DNA of 64,000 nucleotides from Phymorhynchus buccinoides (Eukaryota; Mollusca; Gastropoda; Neogastropoda; Raphitomidae): NCBI GenBank assembly GCA_017654935.2, contig CM065706.1, positions 4,320,379 to 4,384,378 of the forward strand, read 5' to 3'. Shown piece by piece: positions 1 to 13,382 of this stretch (position 1 is its first letter; each line of letters starts with the position of its first letter). The notes under the pieces were generated by a model. It saw only the letters and a program-made list of their open reading frames with translations, ran no database searches and was not told where the DNA came from. The position numbers and the translations under genes were made by a program.

Positions 1-158
1 GGTTAGTATTCCAAAAAGGTTATTAGCTAAAAATGTTAATAAAATACAGCTTTATGTATGTTAAGAAAGGCAAAAACGGAAAAATACCATTAACCGAGAA
101 ATGCAGGGGGGGTGGCACATCTTTACCTACTTGGAGACTCTGCCATAACGGAGAAAGC

Positions 159-670
159 TATGGAAGGCGAGACGGCCCATTCATTCGACCAAAACCGTCG
201 ACCAAAATGATCGATCATTTTCCAAATTGGTCGACGGATTTCTGGTCGACAAATTCCGATTTTTACCGGAGAGACCCGAGTGGTTCAACAAAAACTGGAA
301 TCGGGCACAAGAACAGTGCCAGAACAGTGCCAGAATCCAGTCTGTGGCGGGAAGTTTTCAAAGATGGATGCTGAGGGCCTTCTAACAAGTTTTTACTCAA
401 CCACTCATTAAAACTCGGAAAGACGCGATGAATAATTCATGGCCTGATTTTGATGCATCAGTTTTTCTCGTGCACAGTTTTGGTCGACTTATTTCGAAAA
501 CCCGGCATTTTGATGGACCATTCCGAAATTGGTCGATAGTTTTCGTCGAGAACGAGGCATTTTGGTCGACCATTTCGAAAACGAGGCATTTTGATCCACA
601 AATTTGGAAAATGGTCGATCATTTTGGTCGACGGCTTTGGTCGAATGAATGAGCCGTCTCGCCTCCCATA
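159..670. mobile_element. Palindromic (foldback/MITE-like) element with 6-bp TSD
   Basis: The first and last about 70 bases are near-perfect inverted repeats. Both ends read TATGG-GGCGAGACGG, then CATTCATTCGACCAAA, then repeated GTCGAC-containing motifs. The element is flanked by GAAAGC at 153-158 and 671-676, a plausible target-site duplication. No transposase frame is present, so it would be non-autonomous. The interior holds further TGGTCGAC and CATTTCG repeats. Short frames on both strands are by-products of the inverted repeat. The superfamily is not determined. Confidence 0.75.
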
Positions 671-1063
671 GAAAGCACACAGACTCGGATGGAACACACC
701 AAGGCGGGGGAGGGGGGGGGGGGGGAGGTTGTTGTTGACTGATGCCAATCCTGAAGTATTAGATGTCGTTAAATAGATCTCGGTGGCTTCTAGTGGGAGA
801 GAGAGACAGACTCCTATATATGTGAAAGGCGAGGCAGATTGTGAATGATGATAGCTATGTTCTTGCTCAGCACTATGATCTGTTGCTTCAGGGCCGTTTG
901 ATTCGCTTTAGCGTCCTCCTAACCGACTAATAAGGGTCATGACTGTGGGACATTTATTATATCTTTTGGATTTTGTTAAAAATGGGTAGATTTAAAAGAA
1001 GAATATTTGATCAGTTGTCTATCGTTGTGTGCATGTGAGGGAAGATTGAATATGAGGTTTGTG

Positions 1064-1326
<263 letters not shown>

Positions 1327-1568
1327 TGCTTTGTATTTTTGTTATCTACTTGTTGATTCAAGAGATCGCCCCGTGTACACTAACGTTCTGGAACGTCGGA
1401 ATGGCAGTGTAGGGGGCACGTAATAGGCAGAAACCTCCCCCACCACGACAAGGTGGAAGGCCGCGAGGAAGATTGTTCAGGGCGCAGATACAAAACCCTC
1501 AAGCTCAAAACAAGAGCACAAAAAATCATTTGTTCCGCAGTCCATCCATCTTTTTCATGTATATATAT

Positions 1569-1607
1569 ATGTGTGTGTGTGTATGGTTTGTTTGTGTTTG
1601 TGTGTGT

Positions 1608-1686
<79 letters not shown>
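1569..1686. repeat. (GT)n microsatellite
   Basis: Nearly uninterrupted GT dinucleotide repeat following a short TATA run and ending in a G-rich stretch at about 1693-1706. Confidence 0.97.
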
Positions 1687-1687
<1 letters not shown>

Positions 1688-2046
1688 CATGCCGGGGGGG
1701 GGGGGAGGGCTTTGTCGTGCAGTATTTATAATATGTGAATAAACTTGGGTGTCATGCTTTTAAAGAGATGTATAATTTTATTCATCATTTGTGATACATA
1801 CTATCATATAGTGATCTTGATTCGAATGCTTCTAAGTTCTAATATAATTCCATTTTGAAGAGATGTATAATTTGTTCATGATGTGTAGCGATATTCTTTG
1901 ACACGGTGGTCTTGGTTTGAATGCTCATAATCTGATCCAATGTACCTTAATATTATTATCTCATTAGGCATTTGTTATTATGCTTCTGGTGATTGTGTTG
2001 TTGGTTGTTTTAAATATGTTCCTAATTTAATCTCATGTATCTTAAA

Positions 2047-2576
2047 GGGGCACCCTGACGGATTATTTTTTTTTATAAGAAACACGTCGAGATGACCAGG
2101 AAGACACCCTTTACAGAGATTGAAACGCTCACTGTGCTCTGGTTTCCTAGAAATCAAACCGTCAAATCGGCGACTCCTCCTTGGCGGAGGTGCTGGAAGT
2201 CAAATTCTTTCACCCAAAGAGAAGGCGTGTGCCGTCTCGTTCCTAATGGCCGCCAAATCGTTTGCACAAAATTTTCGCGCAACCATCCTTTTTATTTTTT
2301 CAATTTTACGCAGTTTATCTAAAGGAGTTTTGCTCACAACAAAGGATATAGCTCCAATTTTGTTTTTTACTGCACGCTTCAACCACAATGAGTGACCTCC
2401 ACCCATCACATCCAAAATGGCTACTCTCTCCGGCATCTCCGCCAAGGAGGAATCGTCGTTTTGACGGTTTAATTTCTAAGAAACCAGAGCAAACTGAGTG
2501 TTCCGATCCTTGAAAAGGCTGTCTTTCTGGTGATCTCCACGTGTTTCTCGCAAAAACTCATCCGTCAGGGTCCCCC
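2047..2576. mobile_element. Palindromic MITE, family with CACCCTGACGG ends, copy 1
   Basis: The left end reads GGGGCACCCTGACGGAT and the right end is its inverse (ATCCGTCAGGGTCCCC). The inverted similarity continues inward through the AAACACGTCGAGAT, GGTTTCCTAGAAATCAAACC and CTCCTTGGCGGAG blocks on both sides of a unique core. A second copy in opposite orientation lies at 25335-25889. No transposase frame is seen. TSD and superfamily are unclear because the flanks read (T)TTAAA on several sides. Confidence 0.75.
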
Positions 2577-2689
2577 TTTTAATGTTATCGTGCTTTCTCT
2601 GATTGTTTCTGTGACACGTTTTTTAATCATTTAATGTTTCACCTGAATGTCATTTCTCTGCTGAGATAATAAAGTGTACTTGACTTGAC

Positions 2690-3058
2690 TACTTGTTAAG
2701 GCATGCACAAACATGGGTTATTACCACAGATTACAGTACCTTAATTTATGTTCACTTAAAGGAAGGAGAACAAGGGGAGATCTTATAGAAACTTATAAAA
2801 TATTCAACAATCATGTGGATTTGTCCTGGAGTCATTTCTTTTCATCTCCTCAATACAATATGACTAGAAACGCCTGTGGTAAAGTTTTTGTTAAAAGATA
2901 TAATATTAACATAAAAAACAATTGATTTGGTAACATAATTACTAACATGTGGAACGAATTGCCTAAAATGTGCACCTTATACTAATATGTTTAAAAATCG
3001 TCTGGATGGATTACCAAAATATTATGAAGTTTTTAGAAGCTATGACTAATAATGATTT
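2690..3058 (+). pseudogene. LINE reverse-transcriptase C-terminal fragment
   Basis: A short frame from about 2713 reads like the C-terminal region of CR1/L2/Jockey-type reverse transcriptases: a Leu-rich start, then RRTRGDLIETYKIFNNH, then TRN and KRYNINIKNN. After a stop, the characteristic TRP-Asn-Glu-Leu-Pro motif (MWNELPK) appears in a shifted frame near 2950. It is degraded and 5'-truncated. Just 3' of it (about 3065-3120) is GTGCCCTGCCGGGTCGAGAG then GACGTAAAAC, matching the SINE-like family seen at 8.7 and 17.9 kb. Confidence 0.6.
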
Positions 3059-3381
3059 ATTAGGACTATTTACCTATGTCCCATATGTGCCCTGCCGGGT
3101 CGAGAGGACGTAAAACACCAATTTTCATTCAGGACTATTTACCAAGAAAAGGGGAAGGAAAAATTTACCAGAAAAATCATAAAAGATGGGACTGTTTGAA
3201 AAGGTTTACGGCTTGTTTGGTCCCTACCTACCTTGACTTGACGTGACTTGATATATCACTGTGCAGGCGGCGTGTTGTCCCGTGATGCTGATCGCGATAA
3301 CTGGGACTTCCCAGAGAGTGAAACAGACGTCATTTATAATAAATCTTAAAAACCCATTTGTGCGATGTGATACAATTTCTG

Positions 3382-3407
3382 ATCGCTTCTCGGCCTTTTG
3401 GCTAAGA
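3382..3407 (+). pseudogene. U2 snRNA 5'-end fragment
   Basis: Twenty-six bases match the very conserved 5' end of U2 snRNA (ATCGCTTCTCGGCCTTTTGG then CTAAGA). The branch-site recognition part that should follow is absent. The sequence continues with CAGTGATTCAGGAAC and, about 70 bases on, a SINE-tail-like GCCGATACGCGACGTTAAAC. It is a truncated pseudogene or the head of a U2-derived SINE, not a functional U2 gene. Confidence 0.6.
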
Positions 3408-3840
3408 CAGTGATTCAGGAACAGAAATTTTTGTTTATACCATGGTTTGTTTGTTCAGCCCGTCGTACATGGCGAAAGCCGATACGCGACGTTAAACTGA
3501 ACTTCCATCCATTTGTGCCGAAATTTTGTTTTTTAACAACGTTGTCTTAAACACAGGAACGCAGTTTTAAGCATTTCTTTCAAATCTTAAGCTTTAGTTT
3601 TATGTTTATGGCGAAAGACAGGTGCGTCCCATATGATGGATGCTAGGGCAGAATGGATGGTTGTTTTTTTCTTCTTTTGTTTGCCTGAAGGACAGGTACT
3701 TAGGGACATTCACTTTATTGTGAAAACATTTTGGGTTTATTCAAAGATATTATCACAATCAGGTCCAAACCAAATCTCGATCACAAAGAAAAATAAGATT
3801 GAATGTTGATAATATTAATAATAATAATAATAATCTTTAA

Positions 3841-4079
3841 CCCTTTCACCGCCAGCCATCTTTGTGCCAAAAATGTCCGTTAAACTTACATGGCTACAGA
3901 AAAGATTTTGTCTGCAATATTGTGGGATTTATCTGTGACACATTTAGAATGGGGTCAATCCTCACTGCCCAAATTTAGGAACACAATATCATTGAATAAC
4001 AGACCCTGATTTGAAGAGTTTTAATGACATGTGTGTTAAATCATTGTGGTGCAAAAATGCGACATTGGCGGTGAAAGGG
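3841..4079. mobile_element. piggyBac-type MITE (TTAA-flanked), copy 1
   Basis: A 239-bp element begins CCCTTTCACCGCCA and ends TGGCGGTGAAAGGG. It is flanked by TTAA on both sides (3837-3840 and 4080-4083). TTAA target sites and CCC-starting termini are the hallmark of the piggyBac superfamily. It has no coding capacity. A sister copy of identical length lies at 25953-26191. Confidence 0.8.
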
Positions 4080-4414
4080 TTAATGTTAATGTCCATCAAC
4101 CGGGTGAAATAGGCCTAATTGGATGTTCTTACCTTCGCGAGTGCTGATCTCAAAAACATAACATTTTGAAAGTAAATGTTTAATTGGGACAAACCAATAA
4201 TGGGCCATTCCTGTTCAATTCTTTGCGTGTAGGTGATGGGTTTGTCCATTCCTACATTAGCATGTTCTACCAGAGGACTCTTTGTATGACGTTAGTGCTG
4301 TTTCGTGTTGCCTTTTCAGCATAAATGTTCACTTTGTTTTGTGCAGCCTCGATTTGATGGTTTTCAAATTTGGGATGGCATTGTTTGTTGAGCTATTGTA
4401 TCGACACTAATCGA

Positions 4415-5093
4415 ACGAATACAATAGAACACAATACAATAGAATACAATAGAACACAATACAATAGAATACAATAGAACACAATACAATAGAAACACAA
4501 TACAATAGAATACAATACAAACACAATACAATAGAATACAATAGAAATACAATACAATAGAATACAATACAATACAATACAATAGAATACAATACAATAG
4601 AATACAATAGAATACAATAGAATACAATACAATACAATACAATAGAACACAATACAATAGAATACAATGGAACACAATACAATAGAATACAAATAGAATA
4701 CAATACAATAGAATACAATATGGAACAAAATACAAACACAATAGAATACAATACAATACAATACAATACAATACAAACAATACAATACAATACAATACAA
4801 TACAATAGAACACAATACAATAGAATACAATGGAACACAATACAATAGAATACAATAGAACACAATACAATAGAATACAATAACACAATACAATACAATA
4901 CAATAGAATACAATAGCAATTAACATTTTGGGACAATAGAACACACCAATAATTGAATTAGACACCTGCAAAAATTTGAAATGATTTGAATGAATACAAT
5001 AGAACACAATACAATAGAATACAATAGCCAATTCTTTTATGCGCAATATAATACAATGCACGTAGAATACAATACAATAGAATACGTAGTTTC
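4415..5093. repeat. ACAAT/AGAAT pentanucleotide satellite
   Basis: Alternating ACAAT and AGAAT pentamers (effectively a 5/10-bp unit) run to about 4918. After a 70-bp interruption they resume at 4992-5093. Long minus-strand Tyr/Cys/Ile/Val frames arise because a pentamer repeat reads through as a 5-residue cycle. They are not genes. Confidence 0.95.
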
Positions 5094-5935
5094 TTTTGTC
5101 CTGCAGTATACTAATGGGCACAAATTGGCTGCCTTGCACAAATTGGCTGCCTTCAAACATGACCATCTGTTACACTAAATTTGTGAAATTGCCGATTTTG
5201 CTTCTTTCTTGACATAAGCAACAGAATTGTGCTTTTTTATAATTTGAAGAAAAGTCACAATTTGAAGCGTGGTGAGAGTCCTGTCTGTTGGAAATGGCCA
5301 AGGATATGTTAGATGTTTTGTTTTGCCAATCGATGTTCATGTTTCAAGTTGGCCAATTTTTGCAATAATAAGCCTACACAGCACCCAATGCACGTTTGCA
5401 AGAACAAGACAGAATGACATGACAAAATCCGTAGCATAGCTAACTGTTTATCATGACTGGTGACAACCAGATTTAGTTCTATTTTTTTTTAATTCTTTTA
5501 TTTGATTTTTTTTCTCAAAATTAACTTTTAGCCTTTGAAACTTGAAGTTTGACTCGGCTTGTGACAACCATATTTAGTTTTTGTTTGTTTTCGTTTGTTT
5601 TTGTCTATTTACTTGATACAGAAACTTTCAGTTGTAGTTATGTTGGTGTGTTTTTTGGTGAGACTGCAGCTTCGTCGCGAAACTCGACTGGAGATCAACA
5701 GGGAGATCGCCGTGAAATATTTGTTGATTTTGGCCTGATCATGGCGGCTGAGTCTTTTGGAGATGGCAACAGGTGTCGGTGTCAATATATTGGCCAATCG
5801 ATGGAAGAGACACCCAGACTGTGATGCAGCAATGTTGAACTGCAGGGAGCGTGTCGTTGAGTGATGCGGATCGTGGTGGGTGGGCTATCCGCAGATGGCA
5901 ATACTGTAGAGCTGGGCACTGGTGTAGCAGGTCAG

Positions 5936-7440
5936 AATATGCCTCGTCCAAAATATACCCGGGTATGCAATGGCCTAGGCCAGAACATACCCAAGTATAA
6001 AGTAGCCTAGTCCAGAGTATACCCAATTATAAAGTAGCCTAGGCCAGAGTATACCCAATTATAAAGTAGCCTAGGCCAGAGTATACCCAATTATAAAGTA
6101 GCCTAGGCCAGAGTATACCCAATTATAAAGTAGCCTAGGCCAGAGTATACCCAATTATAAAGTAGCCTAGGCCAGAGTATACCCAATTATAAAGTAGCCT
6201 AGGCCAGAGTATACCCAATTATAAAGTAGCCTAGGCCAGAGTATACCCCGGTATAAAGTAGCCTAGGCCAGAGTATACCCAATTATAAAGTAGCCTAGGC
6301 CAGAGTATACCCCGGTATAAAGTAGCCTAGGCCAGAGTATACCCAATTATAAAGTAGCCTAGGCCAGAGTATACCCCGGTATAAAGTAGCCTAGGCCAGA
6401 GTATACCCAATTATAAAGTAGCCTAGGCCAGAGTATACCCCGGTATAAAGTAGCCTAGGCCAGAGTATACCCAATTATAAAGTAGCCTAGGCCAGAGTAT
6501 ACCCGGTATAAAGTAGCCTAGGCCAGAGTATACCCAATTATAAAGTAGCCTAGGCCAGAGTATACCCAATTATAAAGTAGCCTAGGCCAGAGTATACCCA
6601 ATTATAAAGTAGCCTAGGCCAGAGTATACCCAATTATAAAGTAGCCTAGGCCAGAGTATACTCCGGTATAAAGTAGCCTAGGCCAGAGTATACCCAATTA
6701 TAAAGTAGCCTAGGCCAGAGTATACCCAATTATAAAGTAGCCTAGGCCAGAGTATACCCAATTATAAAGTAGCCTAGGCCAGAGTATACCCAATTATAAA
6801 GTAGCCTAGGCCAGAGTATACCCAATTATAAAGTAGCCTAGGCCAGAGTATACCCAATTATAAAGTAGCCTAGGCCAGAGTATACCCAATTATAAAGTAG
6901 CCTAGGCCAGAATATACTCCGGTATAAAGTAGCCTAGGCCAGAGTATACTCCGGTATAAAGTAGCCTAGGCCAGAGTATACCCAATTATAAAGTAGCCTA
7001 GGCCAGAGTATACCCCGGTATAAAGTAGCCTAGGCCAGAGTATACCCAATTATAAAGTAGCCTAGGCCAGAGTATACCCAATTATAAAGTAGCCTAGGCC
7101 AGAGTATACCCAATTATAAAGTAGCCTAGGCCAGAGTATACCCAATTATAAAGTAGCCTAGGCCAGAGTATACCCAATTATAAAGTAGCCTAGGCCAGAG
7201 TATACCCAATTATAAAGTAGCCTAGGCCAGAGTATACCCAATTATAACGTAGCCTAGGCCAGAGTATACCCAATTATAAAGTAGCCTAGGCCAGAGTATA
7301 CCCAATTATAAAGTAGCCTAGGCCAGAGTATACCCAATTATAAAGTAGCCTAGGCCAGAGTATACCCAATTATAAAGTAGCCTAGGCCAGAGTATACCCA
7401 ATTATAAAGTAGCCTAGGCCAGAGTATGCTCCGGGATTTA
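5936..7440. repeat. 32-bp minisatellite array
   Basis: About 46 tandem copies of a 32-bp unit containing GTAGCCTAGGCCAGAGTATA followed by CCCAATTATAAA. A variant unit has CCCCGGTATAAA in the same place. The variants alternate with the standard unit between about 6210 and 6500, giving a 64-bp higher-order period. The first and last units are diverged, as expected at array edges. Confidence 0.97.
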
Positions 7441-7493
7441 TTATGGCCTGGGCCCCAAATACCCAATTTCCATCTAGCCTTTGTTTGTGTTGA

Positions 7494-7534
<41 letters not shown>

Positions 7535-7543
7535 CGTGTGCGT

Positions 7544-7596
<53 letters not shown>
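7494..7596. repeat. (GT)n microsatellite
   Basis: GT repeat with a central GC-GT-interrupted section. It follows immediately after the 32-bp satellite and a short unique spacer. Confidence 0.95.
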
Positions 7597-7597
<1 letters not shown>

Positions 7598-7767
7598 TGT
7601 TTATGTGTGTGAACAGACAAAGGAGACTGGAGCTTGACAGACAAAGAAAGTGAGACAGAGACCAACAGGCAGAAACAGACAGGCAGACAGACAAACCACA
7701 GAGAGAGACAGAGACAGATGAGGACAATTAAGACAGACAGACTGATAGAGAAGAGACAGACAGATGG

Positions 7768-8154
<387 letters not shown>

Positions 8155-8399
8155 CTGATGCTTTATTCAACAGTTGTATCATGTATTGTGTTTTGGGTGG
8201 GGTGAATAGTTGTGACTGTGGTGATGCAATGGTGTATGGGGGGGGGTGTATGGGGGGGGGGGGGGGAGCGTGTGTGTATATGCCTGCTTGCATGTGTGTG
8301 GGCGATAATATGTCTTTTTTGAACTTCTTGTTTTTAGTTTTTTTGTTAAGCGCATGGAGCTCCACATTGGGTGGAGGAGTGCACTATGTAAATGCTTCA

Positions 8400-8429
8400 C
8401 TATTATTATTATTATCATTATTATTATTA

Positions 8430-8469
<40 letters not shown>

Positions 8470-8470
8470 C
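8400..8470. repeat. (ATT)n microsatellite
   Basis: ATT/ATC trinucleotide run just after GGAGTGCACTATGTAAATGC, a LINE/SINE-tail-like context. Confidence 0.9.
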
Positions 8471-8666
8471 AACATCACCGGGGAAATGCAGTGGAAGACA
8501 TTTTGCAAGGGCCAATAACACAGTGAGTGTGAGAGAAGAGGTCAATAGTATAGTAAGATAAAAAGAGGTGGGTGGCATCCAACAACAACAAGTGCCCATA
8601 ACTTAGCGAGTCTTCCTTGGTGGAGGTTTGCACTGGGAGCAATGCATTGGGAGACATGTCGAAGAG

Positions 8667-8881
8667 AGAGAGAGAGAAAATGGAGTTTTACGTCCTCTTG
8701 GTCTGAATCAGACACATATGGGACATTTGTAAATACAAATATGGTGGGAACAATACTGGAGGCAATGCCCGGAGGCAGTACGAAACCAGTAAAGTCCCGA
8801 TTTTTTTTATTAATACAGATAGCTGTAGCGGTGACCACGCCTCGGTTAAACCTCATCGGCTATGGCACCGCCACAAGTAAT
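8667..8881 (-). mobile_element. SINE-like element (family ending in GACGTAAAAC), copy with 11-bp TSD
   Basis: Read on the minus strand, the element starts GTGGCGGTGCCATAGCCGAT and ends with a GAGGACGTAAAAC tail followed by simple sequence. ATGTCGAAGAG occurs on both sides (8656-8666 and 8882-8892), which fits a target-primed TSD. A close relative lies at 17899-18100. TSD length differs between copies, as expected for retroposons. No clear tRNA A/B boxes are seen. Confidence 0.65.
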
Positions 8882-8899
8882 ATGTCGAAGAGCTATTTT

Positions 8900-10920
8900 C
8901 GCAGCTTATATTCTGAAGATGTGTGCCGGGGAAGAGCTGCCAGCAAAGCGAAGCTAGCGGGCTGTAGCTGCTAGTAGTTGATGAAGAAAGAGTTGTCAGC
9001 GCTTTTCAACACTCCTTCATTCTAATCGCTATCCGATACAGCAAACAATAGTAAGCCCACCCAGTAGGTATACTCATCTATCATGTAAGAGTGATATTGA
9101 AGATATGTCAAACGCTGAATCTTCATTGGCCGTTCATATGGTTGTTTTAAAAACTAGTGCTTTGAACAGCCCTTGTTGATTCTGATTGCTATCCGACAGC
9201 GCGAAAAATATTAAATCCTGTAGATGTATTAATTATATCACACATACGTTAATATAAAAGACAATACTTATATCAATCGTTCACCAGCCATTTGGGCCAT
9301 ACCGCTCTTCAACTGGATTCAACATTTCTTCATCTTCAACGCTCTTCAACTGCCTTCAACGTTTCATCTTCAACTGCCTTCAACATTCCATCTTCAACTT
9401 GTCAGCATTTCTTCTTCTTCAACGCTTTGGTAATATGTTTGGAATTATTTTATTTGTAGGGTTTTATGTCTCTTAAATTTAACTGCTAAAACTTTATTGC
9501 AAAAAAACAGCAACACATTTTATACGTGAGTTCTGCTATAGCGACAAACTGAGAGCTTTTAAAAAGAACTTGTATCCAGTACACTCTATTTAGTTGAACA
9601 TCGATTACAATAAATTCCACTTATAAGAAAGCAAAGTGGATTGTCCCGATCTTTGTTATTACTTATTAAGCATCGGATAGAAGAAACTCTGTTATAAGGA
9701 AACTCCGCTTATAAGAAACACACTCTCTCGTCCAGGCACAGCTTTTATCAGATCATAGAAAAGGTGCAGCTGAAAAGAAATTGATCTTTTCATAGGCACA
9801 TTTTCTCTGAGTTTTCCATAGCAAGTTTGACTGTAAACCTAGAGTTTAAGCTGTTTTGTTGCTGACTTAAGGTATACGCACAAGAAATGAATGTACGGGT
9901 CGTTTTCTGAGTGTGTGTTTTTTATTCCGTCTTTTTTCCATAAGAAAAGAAAAGTAGAAACCATAAAAAAGGCTGTTACGTTTATTCGTGTTTGACACAC
10001 TGATCTCTGTGACTTTATTAAATATCTGAAGGAAAAAACACACAATCAAAATGAAATTTAACACACAATACTTAAGTTATTAAGTTAAGTGAATAATATC
10101 ACGAGTTACATATTTACCCCAAAATTAGGAAATAAAGTAACTTAAAACTGTGCTGATTAAACGGCCAAGCCATACAAAATATTTCCGAGTTCTTTAACTC
10201 ACAGGTGCCCGCAGTTAAAACTATGACCCCCACAGATCACTGGCTACAGCCAGTCCCTGGTGATTTGCTTCATAAACGGCTGCTATTAAGAAACGACCAT
10301 ACTGTAATACGACCCATGCATGCATCTTGTTTGAACACAATATATATCTAAGGCACTGCCTGTGCACATATATAATAATATAATATATCACCACCGCTAT
10401 TGTTAATACCGTTATCTATTATTATTTATATGACCACTGATCTTTATTATTGGTATTACTGGTTTCAATGCTCAGGTTGTCCCATGCTAGCACATGTGCA
10501 TTTATGCTTGATTATGCATTCTTGTTTTGATTGTTGGTCTGCTTATTTCCTTTTCTTGATATTTGATTTGATCAGTTCTTGTCTTTTTTGTCTTTTTTTT
10601 GTATGTGTGCGTTCTGTCCTTTTTATGTTTCATTATAAAATGTGTTGGGGAAAAAAGTTAAAGAAAAAAAGAAGAAAAAAAGGCGAAGAAAGAAACGACA
10701 AGCCTGTCGTGTCCTGACTGGAAGAATCAAACGAATGCTGCGGAACATAGTCTGCACACAAAGTCAAGGAAATCTGTGTGTAAACATTTTCAAACTAAAA
10801 CAGAAATACCAGTTTGCCTCTGGTTCAAGATTAATGATCTGCTAAAAAGGCAAGGCAGAGATATATTGCATTAAACATAAGGCTATAGACATCATAGTAC
10901 ATCAAGGTCTTAAACCGGTT
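8900..10920. other. No gene recognised
   Basis: AT-rich sequence. At 9300-9425 are short CTTCAAC repeats. Near 9600-9730 are CACTTATAAGAA and CGCTTATAAGAA motifs reminiscent of pogo/Tigger-type ends (similar words recur near 11655-11710), but no paired ends or transposase frame were found. Confidence 0.5.
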
Positions 10921-10929
10921 CACTGAACC

Positions 10930-12990
<2,061 letters not shown>

Positions 12991-13049
12991 TATTGAGTGC
13001 TGCCACTCAAGGCAAACACTCAGTGGACTGTCCCGATGTTGCCTTGCAG

Positions 13050-13245
13050 ACTTCAGACCTGGTCCACGCCATGGGCAAACTGACCATACTGCTGCTGGTG
13101 GCCGTGATGATGGTGGGGGCTATGGCCGAAAGTATCCAGGAGGATGTCAAGAAGGACGTCGAGAGGGATGTCGAGGAGGTTGGCGAGAGGGATGTCGAGG
13201 AGGATTTCGAGGAGGATGGCGAGCTGGAGGAAGTCGGGAAAAGAG
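13050..13245 (+). CDS. First coding exon of a small secreted-peptide precursor (conopeptide-like, partial)
   Basis: A good acceptor (GTTGCCTTGCAG, ending 13049) is followed by 21 bp of 5' UTR and an ATG at 13071 in a strong context (CACGCCATGG). The product begins with a textbook signal peptide: MGK, then a Leu/Val/Met-rich core, with likely cleavage after Ala19 (AMA-ES). An acidic Asp-Val-Glu-rich propeptide follows, then GKR at residues 56-58. Directly after the Arg codon comes a splice donor (AGAG|GTGAGC at 13245/13246), giving a phase-1 intron. Unspliced, the frame would stop at 13259. Signal, acidic pro-region and a dibasic site ending the exon is the layout of many gastropod venom peptides, with the Cys-rich mature peptide on a later exon. 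A neuropeptide precursor is an equally possible layout. No cysteine occurs here and no mature-peptide exon was found in the window, so the class is unproven. Confidence 0.55.
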
Positions 13246-13382
13246 GTGAGCTGAGATAACCATCTCCTGCTTGTTTCTTCACCCGTCGTTCTGTTTGTCC
13301 TGGTCCGTTGAGCTATTGTAATTCATCCTATGTTTTTCAACAAGATTTTATAAAGAAATAAACTAGCAAACAAGTCAGCGTA

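Noticed and set aside
3382..3407. Functional U2 snRNA gene
   Set aside because: Only the first 26 bases match; the branch-site recognition and Sm-site regions are absent.
4364..5166. Minus-strand frames up to 257 residues (Tyr-Cys-Ile-Val-rich)
   Set aside because: Pentamer satellite lacking stop codons in any frame of that strand; not a protein.
5936..7440. CRISPR-like array because of regular short repeats
   Set aside because: There are no unique spacers between repeats. Units are directly adjacent and the context is a eukaryotic genome.
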